A DNA stretch of 64,000 nt from assembly GCF_019925205.1 (NCBI RefSeq), contig NC_083560.1:50080270-50144269 (forward strand), written 5' to 3'. Position 1 is the first letter of the stretch. The number at the start of each line of letters is the position of its first letter. Source of the stretch: Metopolophium dirhodum. Lineage: Eukaryota; Arthropoda; Insecta; Hemiptera; Aphididae. The position numbers were made by a program, and so were the translations under genes. The notes below the pieces were generated by a model. The model made no database searches. It was not told where the DNA came from and worked only from the letters and a program-made list of their open reading frames with translations. This document shows positions 25,701 through 37,960 of the stretch, piece after piece.

Positions 25701-26933
25701 ATTCTCGTAGAGCACATTTAAACATTTAACATTTAGATCCATATATTTTACAATTTTAAGGTCATTATTTAGTTTTTTATCGCACGTTAATGTATCATAA
25801 TATTTTTAAACTTAAGTAAAAACATTAACGTACAATTTTGTGAAAATAAATATGAAGATTTCAATAAAAACGGATAATTTTAATAGAAGCAAAAAAAAAA
25901 ATTCAAAGTGTACCTACCATATTATTTTGTTTTTGCATTTCACCTTAATTTGCATAGGTATTATTTTTTTTTTTTTTTTGGAAATAATATATGAATAAAT
26001 AATTATTTCCGCAATTTATATTTAAAACCAAAATCATATTTTTTTTATAACCATTTTTTGTGTACAAGGGGGGCATTTTATTAAGAACATATGTGTCGTG
26101 ATTTTTTTATAAACTTGGGTACTAGTTATAACTTATTAGGTGGAGAATATAATATAGCGTTGGAAATCGGGATGAAAACGAGGCACATGTCTCGTCACAA
26201 ATACATTTCATATAAGTATATAACCGGTGACGATTCGAAAGGGGAACGTTCAAAAATCACGTGATTGGCAACAAAAAAAATGGGGCGAGTGGGTGTCCCG
26301 TGTCAGTGTATAGGTGATAAACCCAATTAATTATTTTAATATCTGCATGATAAAATAGTTATTGACAGTTGATTAAATTGAGTATAGCAATCAACTGCAC
26401 GGCACGGTTGTATAGGTATAACTGTAGGCTATATACTGCTACAGCAATAGCCGTGAAAGGGAACGTCAAACGTGCACACAATATAATACTAAAACAGAAT
26501 AAACTATGGTCCGTTAGCCATAAAATTACAAACGATTAAACCAACTACCGTCACAATAATATTAACAATATTTTAATTGTAAATTATTATAAAATGTTAT
26601 CGAATTATTATTATATTTTACATTTGGACTATACTTATGTTAACCAAAAAAGCATAACAATATTATAAACACTTCTTAGTTCTTGGCTTGCTATATATTC
26701 AAAGAGTAAAGCAAGAACTGTACATATAAGACACATACTGTTGTGTAGGTACATAATGATATTCATTATGAGATTTGCAAGACATTCTTTGAATTTCGAG
26801 CTAAGCGAAAGAAACTATTGATAATATAACTAACAAATACGTGAGTTGGTGAGTTTGGGCAAAAAGTAGAGACACCATTGATTATACATAGGTACTAGGA
26901 AGGTAGTATATTTTATAACCAACAACGAGGGTC
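25701..26933. other. AT-rich spacer with poly-T
   Basis: A T-tract lies at about 25965-25980, with A-rich stretches elsewhere. No gene is recognised. Confidence 0.4.
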
Positions 26934-27332
26934 TGCAGACGAGCCCCGATTAAGGACGGCCAGGGGTGCACGGCCCATTGATTTTCGGGGCCCATATTAA
27001 CCCCAGATTATATTTTTTTAACGCGTTAAAAACAATAACATTTTTTTCAGTAGGTAGCAATATTATAAAATAAACATTTTTCAAGTTACATTTTTTTAGT
27101 TTATAAAATGGGATCAGTTGTGAACCACGTTGTGCGCATGGATGGTGGTCTTTATTATCTATGATATTACATGTCAAATAGTAGGTAAACTAGTGGTAAT
27201 ATAGTAGTAAACTAGGTATACAACTATATTATACAGTCATAAAAATGAAGTGATAAAATGTTAAAGTTGAAAGGGAGTCCACTAAGTATACGGTGTCCCG
27301 AGGCCCCATTGATCCTTAATCCGGGCTTACAG
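26934..27332. mobile_element. TIR element with GGCCCATTGAT subterminal motifs (about 399 bp)
   Basis: The left end CTGCAGACGAGCCCCGATTAAGGA (26934-26957) and the reverse-complemented right end (CTGTAAGCCCGGATTAAGGA, 27313-27332) are imperfect inverted repeats sharing AGCCC-x-GATTAAGGA. Inside each end a G/C-rich word follows: GGCCCATTGAT with GGGGCCC on the left, GGCCCCATTGATCC on the right. The interior is AT-rich with no transposase. Superfamily unknown; the target-site duplication is not evident. Confidence 0.55.
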
Positions 27333-27492
27333 CAAAAGGACATATTACCACATTTAAGGTATGTATTTACATTATTTTACCACCAATCAAAATAATAATA
27401 ATAATAATAGTAAATATTAAAATAAATGACGAAGAAAAACAACAACTGACCTCAATCCCAGCCAAGTTTTTACGTGTAACACAACAGACAAG

Positions 27493-27496
<4 letters not shown>
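27333..27496. other. AT-rich spacer
   Basis: A short AAT run lies near 27391-27408. Nothing else is seen. Confidence 0.4.
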
Positions 27497-27529
<33 letters not shown>

Positions 27530-27562
27530 ACTCACTCACACACACACACACACACACACACA
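27497..27562. repeat. Compound microsatellite (CT)14-(CACT)n-(CA)12
   Basis: A CT run at 27497-27524, CACT units to about 27537, then a CA run to 27562. The Ser-Leu/Thr-His frame over it is an artefact. Confidence 0.95.
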
Positions 27563-28565
27563 TACGATAATATGTATACCTAATATATTATGTGCACGGA
27601 AATCGTTTTATACCCTTTTTGTTCGCCGAAAACCGCAACGTACTCATCTATACCATATAATATTATTATATAGGTAGGCACTATTGCCGTCGTATAATCT
27701 TCGATCGTCGTCTGTGCACTAGGCACATGAAATAAATTAAAATCGACATTTTACTGGTAAACTCGGAGATAGTAAAACGCTGTGCAGTTGTTCGCAGAAT
27801 TGCAAATCTGCTTCGAGCAGGCCTACTACTACCGTACGTGTTTTTGACAGGCCTCTCGCTGATAAAAGTTTGCCGCATTATTATTATTATTGCCACCACA
27901 CGAGTGCGTTATATTTTGATGTGCACAATACCTTATGTTATTAGTGGTTGAAGTATTATAGTTGTACAATAGTAATGGTTGTGTAGTATATTATATTATA
28001 ATAATATTATTGTACGGTTCGGTTCCCGGACGGTTTGCACATATACATGGGTCGAGGTATAAGATAATAGACCGTTTGCGGAATGCAGACATTATTATTG
28101 TGTTAATTATTGCGATGTTGATGTTTCATATTGAGTAAAAACTATATTTTTGTCACCGCTAAAAGCTTTCTTTTTTTTTTTAAATACGTTTTGTAGTTTA
28201 ATAATTGGTTTAACTTGCAATATATAGTGTCGCTGACCGCTGTGTTCTAGTATTTCCTTCGCCAATCGCCGTGTATAACGACACCGCTCGTGCCCTTTAG
28301 TATCTACCACGTGAAATCACATAGTTTTATGCTATAGACCGTTTTCTACCAATCGGTTTTTTTTTTTTATTTCGTAGGCACAGAAACTACCAAGCTGTAT
28401 CACCGACGTACAATATTTGTACAGCTGTGAATATTGGAGTAATTTCGCTGATTATCTCGATACGATAACGACATGACTGCAGTATAATTGAAATCGAATA
28501 GTTTTAGCAACAAAATATATTTATTTTGTGAAAACAGTATGAAACTGGAATAAAACTTTCGGAGT
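27563..28565. other. Spacer, no recognised gene
   Basis: Mixed AT-rich DNA with a short ATT run near 27877-27890 and T-tracts at about 28171-28181 and 28360-28369. Confidence 0.4.
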
Positions 28566-28618
28566 ACTATATATAATTTAATCATCTAGGGGGTCCAGAT
28601 GATTAAATTATATATAGT
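28566..28618. repeat. Perfect inverted repeat, 22-bp arms, 9-base loop
   Basis: The left arm 28566-28587 (begins ACTATATATAATTTAATC) and the right arm 28597-28618 are exact reverse complements, separated by AGGGGGTCC. The perfect match suggests a recent origin or maintained function. It is much longer than the chance AT palindromes nearby. Confidence 0.95.
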
Positions 28619-29023
28619 CCGCGTATAATGTTTTTTTTTTTTATAGAAATTTAATAATAAACTATAATATTCAAATTGACCATGTACCTGTATCGACCAT
28701 TTACGTGTATGTATATAACTCAACATACTTAATTATATAATATGTCATTTTGTACATATTGTGTATATATTATATTTAAGCGTGTACCTAACTTATACGA
28801 ATGCTATGCCGCGTCTTATAAGAACAACACAATAATATTAATCTGAAATAAGACAACTATAGTTAAGTACTTTAGTACCTACCTACGACGTGGTAAATGG
28901 TAATATTATATCACACTCTTTTTTTCTTACCTTGTGGTTTTGTGTATAAAATATCACCATCGCGTTATTTTAAATTTATATTATTATTACGATTATTGTA
29001 TAAGATTGTACATTCTATATATG
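28619..29023. other. AT-rich spacer
   Basis: Nothing recognised between the perfect hairpin and the foldback element. Confidence 0.4.
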
Positions 29024-29631
29024 TATACAGGGTGATTTTGTTAATAGTTAACACAAAATATTGATCTCAAAAATTATTAAAGTTTTTGATAATATTGTTA
29101 TAGTTATAGATTATTGTAAAACAAAATGTTGGTAAGAAAATACATTTTATTTTTATTATTTTTTAAGATTTTTACTTTTTGAACAACTAGATACATTTTG
29201 AATATCATAATCCAAAGGAAAAAATTTTCCTGAAAATTATGATGTACACAAATCGAATTTTTAACGTATAGCTTATTAGTAGTTATAAGTAGTTACTTAT
29301 TTAAAGTTTTGATAACTGTATGTGTGATGAACTGACATTTTAAAGTTATAGGTAACTATTAGCTAGGTACTCGTTTTATTCAGCTTCAGAATATCGAAAT
29401 TAAAAAGAGAAAAACTTAAAAATGTTATAGGATTTATATAATCAATGGCTATAGCGATAAAATATTTTATAGAAAAATACAACTTTTTTAGTTTTTTCAA
29501 AAATGTTGTTTTGTAAATGATATCAAATTAGTATAATATTGTAAATTATTAAGAGGAAAAAATATTTCCAGAAATGTCGTTACTTTTCGAGATAATGAGC
29601 GCGTTTACTGTTGAAAGAATCACCCTGTATA
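29024..29631. mobile_element. Foldback DNA element, family FB-1, copy 2 (608 bp)
   Basis: TATACAGGGTGATT at 29024 and AATCACCCTGTATA ending at 29631 are exact 14-bp inverted termini. The inner order matches copy 1 at 18312-18929: a T-rich segment, the block around 'gaatatcataatccaaaggaaaa', a 'tataagtagttacttatttaaag' segment, and a mirrored right arm ending in 'gagataatgagcgcg'. There is no open frame. This copy is more diverged between its arms than copy 1. Confidence 0.8.
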
Positions 29632-30452
29632 GGTATAAAAATATTATTTTTTTTCGTTAAATTATAACGGTGTGCTTAAAGTTTAAACGCTAATATCCGT
29701 GACGTTATTACGTTAATGGTGAATGTGCCCGTGTTTTTGCCTGCAAAGACAGATGTACTTAAAACCCCTCGACGGCATCGGCATCGGCACAGGCGACGGT
29801 GGCGGTGGTGGCAAAGGGATGAAAATAAAACATAAACTTTCCCTCCCACCGTTTCACTTCGCGGTAAATGAATTAATAATTGCCAAACCGGGTGCAAGTT
29901 ATATATACGCGGGTATAAAAGTTGTTGAATAATTAGCGTGGTTTTTGATTTTTCTTTTCGCGTGCAATATCATCGGGTAAAATAAAATATACGTGTATAT
30001 ATATATATTAAATAAGCAATAAATATGAGAGGGAAAAAATGTCAGCAGAGAGTTCTTTTTTTTTAAAAAATATAATCGCAGTATAATAGCTATCCCAAGA
30101 CGTGTTTTTCGGGATATTTTTACACTTTTTTTTTTTTTTTACAAATGAACAAAAACTCATTTGTCCGGAAACAGCTTTTAATGGGATCGTTAAACGGAAA
30201 AAAAATATGTTCTCGATAACTGCGGGGCGTAATAGTAAACCGATTAGTCCGATTAACATATTTTAATCGTATTGTAATTTGTTTGTACCTACCTGTCTAC
30301 GATACACGAAACGATGGCAAACGCAAAAACTTGAGTAAAATCATGTTATAACAAAGTCCTCGGCTATAACGCCTCAACGCAAGTGCAGACATGATAATAT
30401 ATAGTATATTTTGAGTGGTGTCTTTCGATAAACCATCATCAACAATTCATAA
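29632..30452. other. Spacer
   Basis: T- and A-tracts lie at about 30055-30064 and 30126-30140. A GGCATCGGCATCGGC and GGTGGCGGTGGTGG patch lies near 29775-29810. No gene is recognised. The stretch just before 30453 probably contains more of the LINE fragment but is unreadable. Confidence 0.35.
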
Positions 30453-30830
30453 TCAGTTATTTGGGATCCAACAAGTGAGTCTAACATTTTGGAAATAGCC
30501 TAACGGAAATTCCTACGGTTTTCCTCCTATACGCTTAGTTTTAACTTGGTTCGGTTTCGACTGCCCTCCACATGACTACACTCCTGTCCAACGAGCATTA
30601 AATTTGTCTTCCCTCTAAGACCGCAGACAAGCTGCTGGTCTGAACCTTTTAACAAAGTTTCTTGTCCATGAGATTGATTCCTTTGCACTGCTTTTCAAAA
30701 TTAATTTTAGAGTCTCCCCATCACCGGACCAGAACCAATTTTCCAATCGATATTCCTTTTTTTCTCCTCTACAGCTATATATCATATTATGCTCTCCCAT
30801 TTAACACGTATTATGCATTTGACTGTCTTG
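30453..30830 (+). pseudogene. Non-LTR retrotransposon ORF2 fragment, post-RT region (dead)
   Basis: In one plus-strand frame 30453-30560 reads SVIWDPTSESNILEIA, stop, RKFLRFSSYTL. From about 30559 another frame reads DCPPHDYTPVQRALNLSSL, stop, DRRQAAGLNLLTKFL, then IDSFALLFKINFRV. A further frame gives LTRIMHL near 30803. This order (VIWDP, then E-x-x-Q/RKFL, then CPPHDY-x-PV, LSSL-x-DRR, L-x-KFL, INFRV, R-I/M-M-x-L) is the conserved stretch downstream of the reverse-transcriptase domain in Jockey/CR1-like insect LINE proteins. Two internal stops and at least two frame changes show it is inactive. No RT catalytic motif was found upstream. Confidence 0.78.
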
Positions 30831-32379
30831 TTTATCATAATATATGTGGTATACGTCAAGCTTTCAATTATTACCCTTCATATTTTACTTATACTTGCCA
30901 ATTTCGTATTGAGTATCATAAATTATGATACCTACATATTATTGTTTCGTTAGGTTTCGGCTTGTGCAGTAATAATAAATAAATAATAATATTCATGTAA
31001 TCTATTTGTAGTGCTGAAATTTCGTCACTGGATCACCAAATATAACATAATCTCACGTATACGCTATGTGAGGTGCATATATATATACATTGAAATGTCA
31101 GAACAGTTTTACCTGCAATAAAAATGATTTTTTAAAACCAAAGTTGTCCAACCCTCTAAAAAATTAGATTATAGCACAATATACTCGTATTTTGTTTCGA
31201 CACTGCCTTCGATCATCAATCATCAATCGACTTCAGTGTTGATATAATATATTATGCTACAGTTGCCCGTAGAAACAAAATTAAATGATTCATAAAATCA
31301 ATTAATCACAAATTACCTAATTGCGGGTTAAAAGCTGTTCCGGGGGCAATGATAAAATCAATTTATACATTATATTACGCACTCATATAATAAAAATATA
31401 TAATATTATTAAGGTATAACAGTTGTATATAGGTATAGGATTCGTTTGGCTTTCTCGATCGAGTCGAATAATAGGTATAATATATTTCGTATATGCGTCT
31501 GCAGCGTTCCGTCAAGCCGTTGTTATAATGATATGTATATAATATGTTGTAGGTACCCACAGACACATATATATATATATATTATGATACACGCGACATT
31601 ATACGACTGTTGTCGGATTTATTTCTTGTATTTCTCTTATTTTTACCAGTTCATATTTAATTTTTCTACACCGATATTTACAGGCGCGTAAACTTATCGT
31701 ATCATCTCAGTCAACGTCAACGCGTGTCGCGCACGCCGCAGTGCGCATTAATCGCGTGCGCGCATGTTATATTATGTGTTTTTTTTTTATAATATCGTAT
31801 GGGTATCCAGTTTTGTCTTGGTGCCGCGCGTGCGCGTGTGTGTCTTACTCGCAATTTTTTACCGGATTAAATTACTCATATTTTTTATTTCGTTCTCTCC
31901 TTAACGTGTATATTACGATATTCGTATAAGGGAATAATAAATATAAACTGATGGCATACACGATTAGGCGAGTCCGTTTTTTTACGCGTGTGCGCCCGAC
32001 GACGGTGCTGCAGCGCACATATTATTATTATTATTATTATTACTATACTCGCAAACCTGCGTATATATATGATATTTGTGTGTTGTAGGTATACGTGTGT
32101 ATAAATATACTTTTTTTGAATCTATAAATATATTACGTCTGAGAAGACATTGTGCAACGATAACATGATGATAATAATAATAATAATAATAATATTGTAC
32201 CGGAGGATAGTGACAACGATGAGATCCGTTAAAAAAAAAAAAATCAGTCGACGACCGCCGCCACAGCGTTAGAAGACAATAATAATAACAACAATAATTT
32301 ACCGTCTTGTAATTTAGAAAGCGACCGTTGCGTAGGTTTTTTTTTTTGCTTTTAATTTTGGTATTTTTTCGACCGACCC
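30831..32379. other. AT-rich spacer with ATT/AAT microsatellites
   Basis: ATT run at about 32020-32042 and AAT run at 32170-32196. CG-rich words lie at 31710-31760. Frames here are compositional. No gene is recognised. Confidence 0.4.
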
Positions 32380-32720
32380 ATTTCTCCGTACTGCTCTGCA
32401 CGTGCGCCCTTCGCGCGAAAAATCCTCAAACGGAGGCGTTGCGTAACCGCTTCCCAGCAACAAGTCGTCGTTAATGAGACGGTGTCTGTCCGTCTGCGGC
32501 GGCGGCGGACCGATTGGAATGAAAAAATAAATACGAATACGCATTCTTCGGCAGACGAGACAGGTGTGGTGTGCAGTGAGTGACATCACTCTATTAGCGG
32601 TTAAACACGGCCGCGGCCGGTCACCACAGATCGATGACGCCGCGGTATTGGTCACGACGATGACGACGATGATGATGATAGGCAATAACAATAACATGGG
32701 TACATAACGCTGGCGACGGA
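32380..32720. promoter_or_regulatory. CpG-rich island
   Basis: CpG-dense DNA with GCGGCGGCGGACC near 32497 and GGCCGCGGCCGG near 32612 (a GC palindrome), ending in a GATGACGATG tract at about 32655-32680. No convincing exon. Candidate regulatory island. Confidence 0.2.
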
Positions 32721-34455
32721 AAAGGAGTGGATAAAAAATCGGAAAATTACGAAAAGAAAAAACCGAATTACAGCCTGCTATGTAGTGCAGAAGCTTAAGG
32801 AAAACACAACACGAACTCGTCGCATAAAGACGGCTATTAGGTATAATACACTATGCCTATAATCTTTATATGTATATATATATATTAGATGCATACAAAT
32901 ACGTGTCGATAGCATCTCGAAAACCAGTCGGGTTGTTTGTCCGTTCGATTTTTAATGTGGTCTACTGCTCTCCTCCACCAATTGCCACTGCTGTATTACT
33001 ATAATATAACACATCATAATATTAGGTATGGCGTGTACGTGACTGTCAACTGATGATTGTACCAATGTACCTTTATCTTAATTGTCGTGCACAGCGTTAT
33101 TATAAATAATATTAATAATATATAGGAAGCATTTCTGCGGTCTCGGAGTTGGCCATTTCGATAGTTTATGGCTCCTTGTGAAAAATATTATCACTCGTGG
33201 GTATTTATAAACATACCTTGTAATCAGACATAGTATAGTAAAATAATTGTATAATAGGTAATAATATTATGTATTGCATTGAAATACAATGTATATTTTT
33301 AACATACGATTTTAACACACTTTTTAGTAAATGGATGTGGTAGAAATCAGAATTGATTTTTCTCTTGATTTGATCCCTACAAGCAGTATTATTCACTTGT
33401 TATGTTATTAATTTAAATGTAAGGATTTTTGAAAATAAAAACAATTAGGTATTGCCGTCGTCTGTAGATTTACAGTTCAAAACGTATTGCAACTGTAATA
33501 ATAATTACACAGTTTCATCGGTGTTATAATATTCTATGGGCATAGGTATTATTATTTATTATAGTATAGGACTTGTTGGCAAAATGAGCAATTACAGGCC
33601 GGATATCATGCGTACCGGGGGCGCCAACATCCCAAACACGTCCCTGTCAGTAATGATGCCTACACACACACCCCGAAAAAACGATACGACGCGTTTAACT
33701 ACAATATTTTATGAATCGGAGGTACTACATTATTATAATATACATCTTATACGTGTTTGTTAATATTAAATATTTTTATCGTTTTTATTAGAAATGTATT
33801 TTAATATATTGTTCAACGATTGCATTTCGACAATCACCGTATGATAAATTTATTATTACAGCATAACACGCGCGCGCATCATGAGGGTTCGTTGATTGCA
33901 ATTTATTGTCTACAACAGCATTGTAAATCAACATAGTACCTAATAACTAATAACTATCATTTAAAAGCTTGACGCGTGCTGGAAGGAGATCGCGACGTCA
34001 TCCCAGCGTAATATTGAAAATGTCACTATATAAATTGTATATTTCTGCGGATTGAAACTTTTTACACGAGGTGATGCGCGGTTGAAGAATCCGCAGAGGT
34101 CATTGTAGAGTCGACAACCGAGTGATGGTGGGCGACTGCACCCACCGACAATATGCACGTTAGGCTTTCGGCCGCGTTATTATAAGGTTTATTTTTTAAG
34201 TATTCGCAGAACTCGAGATTCTCCGAATTCGGATTCATAATATTATAGTTTGTATACTGCACGTATATACGTTCGTAATTTATTATGCATATGAGACGAG
34301 TCGATGACGAATATATCACATGCAGGACCATACACTGCAGCCTATTGTTATTGCGATGACGACGATAAACACAATAATAATAATAATAATAATATATTTT
34401 ATCGATTATAATTATTGTCATTTTCGTAATATTATTATTGTGTGATAGATAATAG
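32721..34455. other. Spacer
   Basis: An AAT run lies at 34373-34394. The 75-codon plus frame at 33536-33763 has a moderately protein-like stretch (MSNYRPDIMRTGGANIP) but no domain and AT-rich flanks. No gene is assigned. Confidence 0.35.
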
Positions 34456-34915
34456 TATACAGGGTGTTATAGAAAGATTAGGAAAAAATTTATGCTAGTT
34501 GAACGTAAGACGAAATTGGGACAATTATATAGATAGATAAATAATTTAAATAATATTCTCATATTAGGAAATTCCCCAAAATAATAATTTGACAAAAATT
34601 ATTACGTTTTAAATTAATTTACTCCAAAATAATTGATATTTTAAAAAAATCTAAAAAATAAGCTACTTGACTTAGATAAATGTGTTTACGATCAAAATTG
34701 TTCGTATAATCAGATTTACAAATTGGCTAGTTTGAATTTTCCAAAAAATTTTATTTTCAGATTCAAGAAACAAAAATTAAAAAATGTATACTAAAATATA
34801 GCGGAAGTGTTTATAAATAATATAAAAGAAAAAAATGTGTGATTATTGATTATGAGAAAATGCGTATTGCATTAGTCAGTTCTTTCTGTTATACACTTAT
34901 GCCCTATATATATCA
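34456..34915 (+). mobile_element. Possible Tc1/mariner-like remnant (about 460 bp)
   Basis: The left side starts TATACAGGGTGTTATAGAAA, a typical mariner-like terminus next to TA. Near 34880-34905 the sequence TTCTTTCTGTTATACAC, when reverse-complemented, reads GTGTATAACAGAAAGAA and partly mirrors the left end. The interior is AT-rich with no transposase frame. The right end is uncertain, so this may be a solo end. Confidence 0.35.
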
Positions 34916-35750
34916 GTAAATTATCGGCGCGAAGAAATTTTTATCGACAAACACTGACTATCTGTGATTACTGATTTAAAATTTAAAATTTAATTTATTT
35001 ATTTTTGGATATGAACGCGGAAGTGGTGGAACACAAACACGAGTTGCATATTCTATTATACGGTACCTACGACCTACCCAATATTCGACAGAGTTTGATT
35101 TTTCAAATATCCTAGTATTATATAGTTACATTGAGAAGAACTGTCAAATGTAAGCTGCAAGCTCCGTTACCCCACCACCTCAGTGCCATTTGGAATTTAC
35201 TATACCTATTAAAATATGTATATCAAAATTGTAAATGCTTAGATATTTATCAAAGCCGTTATATTTTCGTATAACAACCAATCTACGTCTGTTGTTTTGT
35301 TTCATTAACATTTTTATAGAGCAAATGTTGTAAAGGTCAGACACGGGATTCTTCGTTAATAAATCTACGCACTAAATACAAACGATATACAAACAATTAC
35401 CGGCCTGTTCTATGATTCGTTCCATAGTTACTATGATGCAGGCATACATGTAAAAATGTTATATACACTGTCTAGGTACCTATATTCAAACAAACGCCGT
35501 GAAGCGAAGAGCCAATTGATTTGTTTATCTAACCATGAGAAACACCGTTTGAACGTATTGAAATTATTCGTCCACGCGTACCCAATTTTCCGAGTAGAAC
35601 ACCTACACACGGTGGAAAACCTATATTTATACAACACTATTATACGCTTGAATGTTTCATTATTGGTATTTCGATGATATTTAATAAACAAAAAAACAAT
35701 GCCCAAGAACATAAAATAAATGTAAAAATCTTTTATATTACATACATATA
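34916..35750. other. AT-rich spacer
   Basis: Overlapping frames on both strands at 35431-35712 have no domain. Nothing else is seen. Confidence 0.4.
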
Positions 35751-35869
35751 TACCCAGACAGCATTTTGTAATGATAATATTATTATATTATTATAATAAC
35801 ATTATACTAATATTATTCGTTATTATAATGTTATAATAATATTTTTAAATAAAAATTGCTGTCTGGGTA
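35751..35869. mobile_element. Palindromic MITE (119 bp)
   Basis: TACCCAGACAGCATTTT at the left and AAAATTGCTGTCTGGGTA at the right are near-perfect inverted repeats. The interior is also self-complementary (ATTATTATAATAACATTATA answers TATTATAATGTTATAATAAT), so the whole element folds into one hairpin. If the element begins with CCCAGACAGC, the flanking TA on both sides is the expected Tc1/mariner target duplication. No coding capacity. Confidence 0.82.
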
Positions 35870-36639
35870 CGTAATATATAAACGGTCACCCTAATGCAAA
35901 TAGGTATGCAACTCGACAGAATTTTGTGCGTTGTCTTTTACTCACTAATCACTTCTAGATGATTTTAAAAATATAAAATCTATACTAAACACTGTTTCGT
36001 TTGTTACCATGTAAAATCCTATAATATTATCATAATAATATAGTAAGATTTCATTAATTGTCTGCAGCTCAAATGTACTAGTGAAATTTTTTCTTCGGCT
36101 AATTTTAGCTATATAGGTATAGTATATATACAGTAGATATTTTATTCTGTAGTTCATTGCGATTCCTCCAGTTCTCGTCAATGAATAAATTTGGCCGCAC
36201 TAAATCGGTACGTTTATGCAAATCGGGCATATTGTCAATGATAAATAATTCCGTATTCACCAATTCTACATGGCATTTATAATTTATGAGATGCGGATTT
36301 ATAGATTGTATGGTTATATTATATTAGACGTACAAATATCTATATAATAATTATTAATAAATGTAGGTACATGAAAATTTAAATTTTTTTCTGGTTGCTA
36401 TTAATTATAATTCACAAAACTCTTGTCATCATTTAATAATGAAAAATTTTAAATAAAAAGCTCTTAGACGTGTTTATAATATGATATAAATTAGTACATT
36501 AGTACATTATGTATTAGATTTTTTAGTTGCTTTGAAGTTCAGTTGTATGAATTTATTTATGAGAAACATTATAATATCAAAATATATTCTAGCCATAACT
36601 ATGAAAATCAAACATTTAGTATATTTTTAAATACAAAAT
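35870..36639. other. AT-rich spacer
   Basis: No gene or structured repeat is recognised. Confidence 0.4.
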
Positions 36640-37160
36640 AATTTGCAAATCTGACGGTATATTATAATTTGGTCAAAACTTTAACTCCAAATGATTACGA
36701 AAAAAAATTATGCCTAGGTATATGTATCTTTAATATTTTAAATAGTTATAATAAAAACTTATAGCAAACCTTGTATTAAAAATGTTTCCCATCTATAAAA
36801 AAAACTAAAAACAATCGAAAATGTATGTATGAGAAATGCTAATAATATAAACATTATGTGAAAGTTTCAATTTAACCAAAATTGATTTCGTCAAATCTGG
36901 TTTTGCGTAAAAATTCTCGATTTTCCTTAATTTTTTTCTTTATTTTTTCCGATTATTTTGAAAAACACAGGGAGCTTTTACTTACGTTACCCTCTTCCCC
37001 TCCTCCAACTACCCAAAGTCACCCTCAAAGTTGAAAATCCGAGCATTTTTTCTACTGAAAGTCACTGTTTTCAGACACAAATAAAGAAAAAAAGACTTTA
37101 TTGTAAAATCAATACATTCGATATCGCTCTATTCAGAATCCAAAATCAAAATAAACATCT
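36640..37160 (+). repeat. Dispersed AT-rich repeat family, copy C
   Basis: Ordered blocks are shared with the other copies: 'ggtcaaaactttaactccaaatgatt' (36671-36696), 'ccttgtattaaaaatgtt' (36770-36787), 'gatttcgtcaaatctggttttgcg' (36883-36906), a TTTTGAAAAACAC block (36957-36969) and the end module TTGTAAAATCAATACATTCG followed by GCTCTATTCAGAATC (37099-37140). Non-coding; the 68-codon frame at 36958-37164 lies inside it and is not a gene. Confidence 0.55.
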
Positions 37161-37929
37161 TTAAATTCAATTCGTTAATTTGTATTGGTCGGTTGACTTT
37201 TAATTGACGAATGTTCATACACAATAATAAGAACCAATGATAGTTTTCGTATTATATTTTGTTAAACGAAAAATATACTTTCAATCAGTTTCGATGTGTA
37301 TAATATTTGTATAAGTATACGCGTCATATATTTATATTTTATATAATATTATATACATTATATTGGCGCTGTTTATGAATCCTCCTCTACGGCCGATGTT
37401 TTTTTTTTTATTGTAAATTATAGTAACAATCGTCATCGTCGTTGTATAATAGTCGTAGTTGTTTGCCTACCGACGTCGGCAGTTATAATAATAATAATAA
37501 TTGATTAACGGGACAAAATATTGTGTTGGGTTATTGCGTCGTCCCCGTCTCTACACACCCGTCGCCGCGAACGTTTGTTCCTGGCACAAAATGATTTAAT
37601 AAAAACAATAATAATAAAACGAACGAACGAATACTATACCGAAAACATAGGTGCGGGTGATAATATATTACCTACCTAATAATGTTATTATTATTATGAC
37701 AACAATCCCGCTGACGGCCGCAACACTCTCCAGCGACGCCAAGTCAAACTAATTGCGACTTCTTCACATTCGTAACATCATCATCATCGTTATCATCATA
37801 ATCATTATTTTTTATTACATATTATATTATATTATATTGCATGCGATTCGCCCCGTTCGGTAGTACCACGAAACGGCAATAAAGGTGTGTCGGCGGCCTA
37901 TGGCTGCGGTCGTCATATCGTTTAATAAT

Positions 37930-37960
<31 letters not shown>

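Noticed and set aside
34456..34915. Reading 34.46-34.92 kb as a full mariner element with transposase
   Set aside because: No catalytic motif or long frame is present and the right end matches poorly, so only a weak remnant call is kept.
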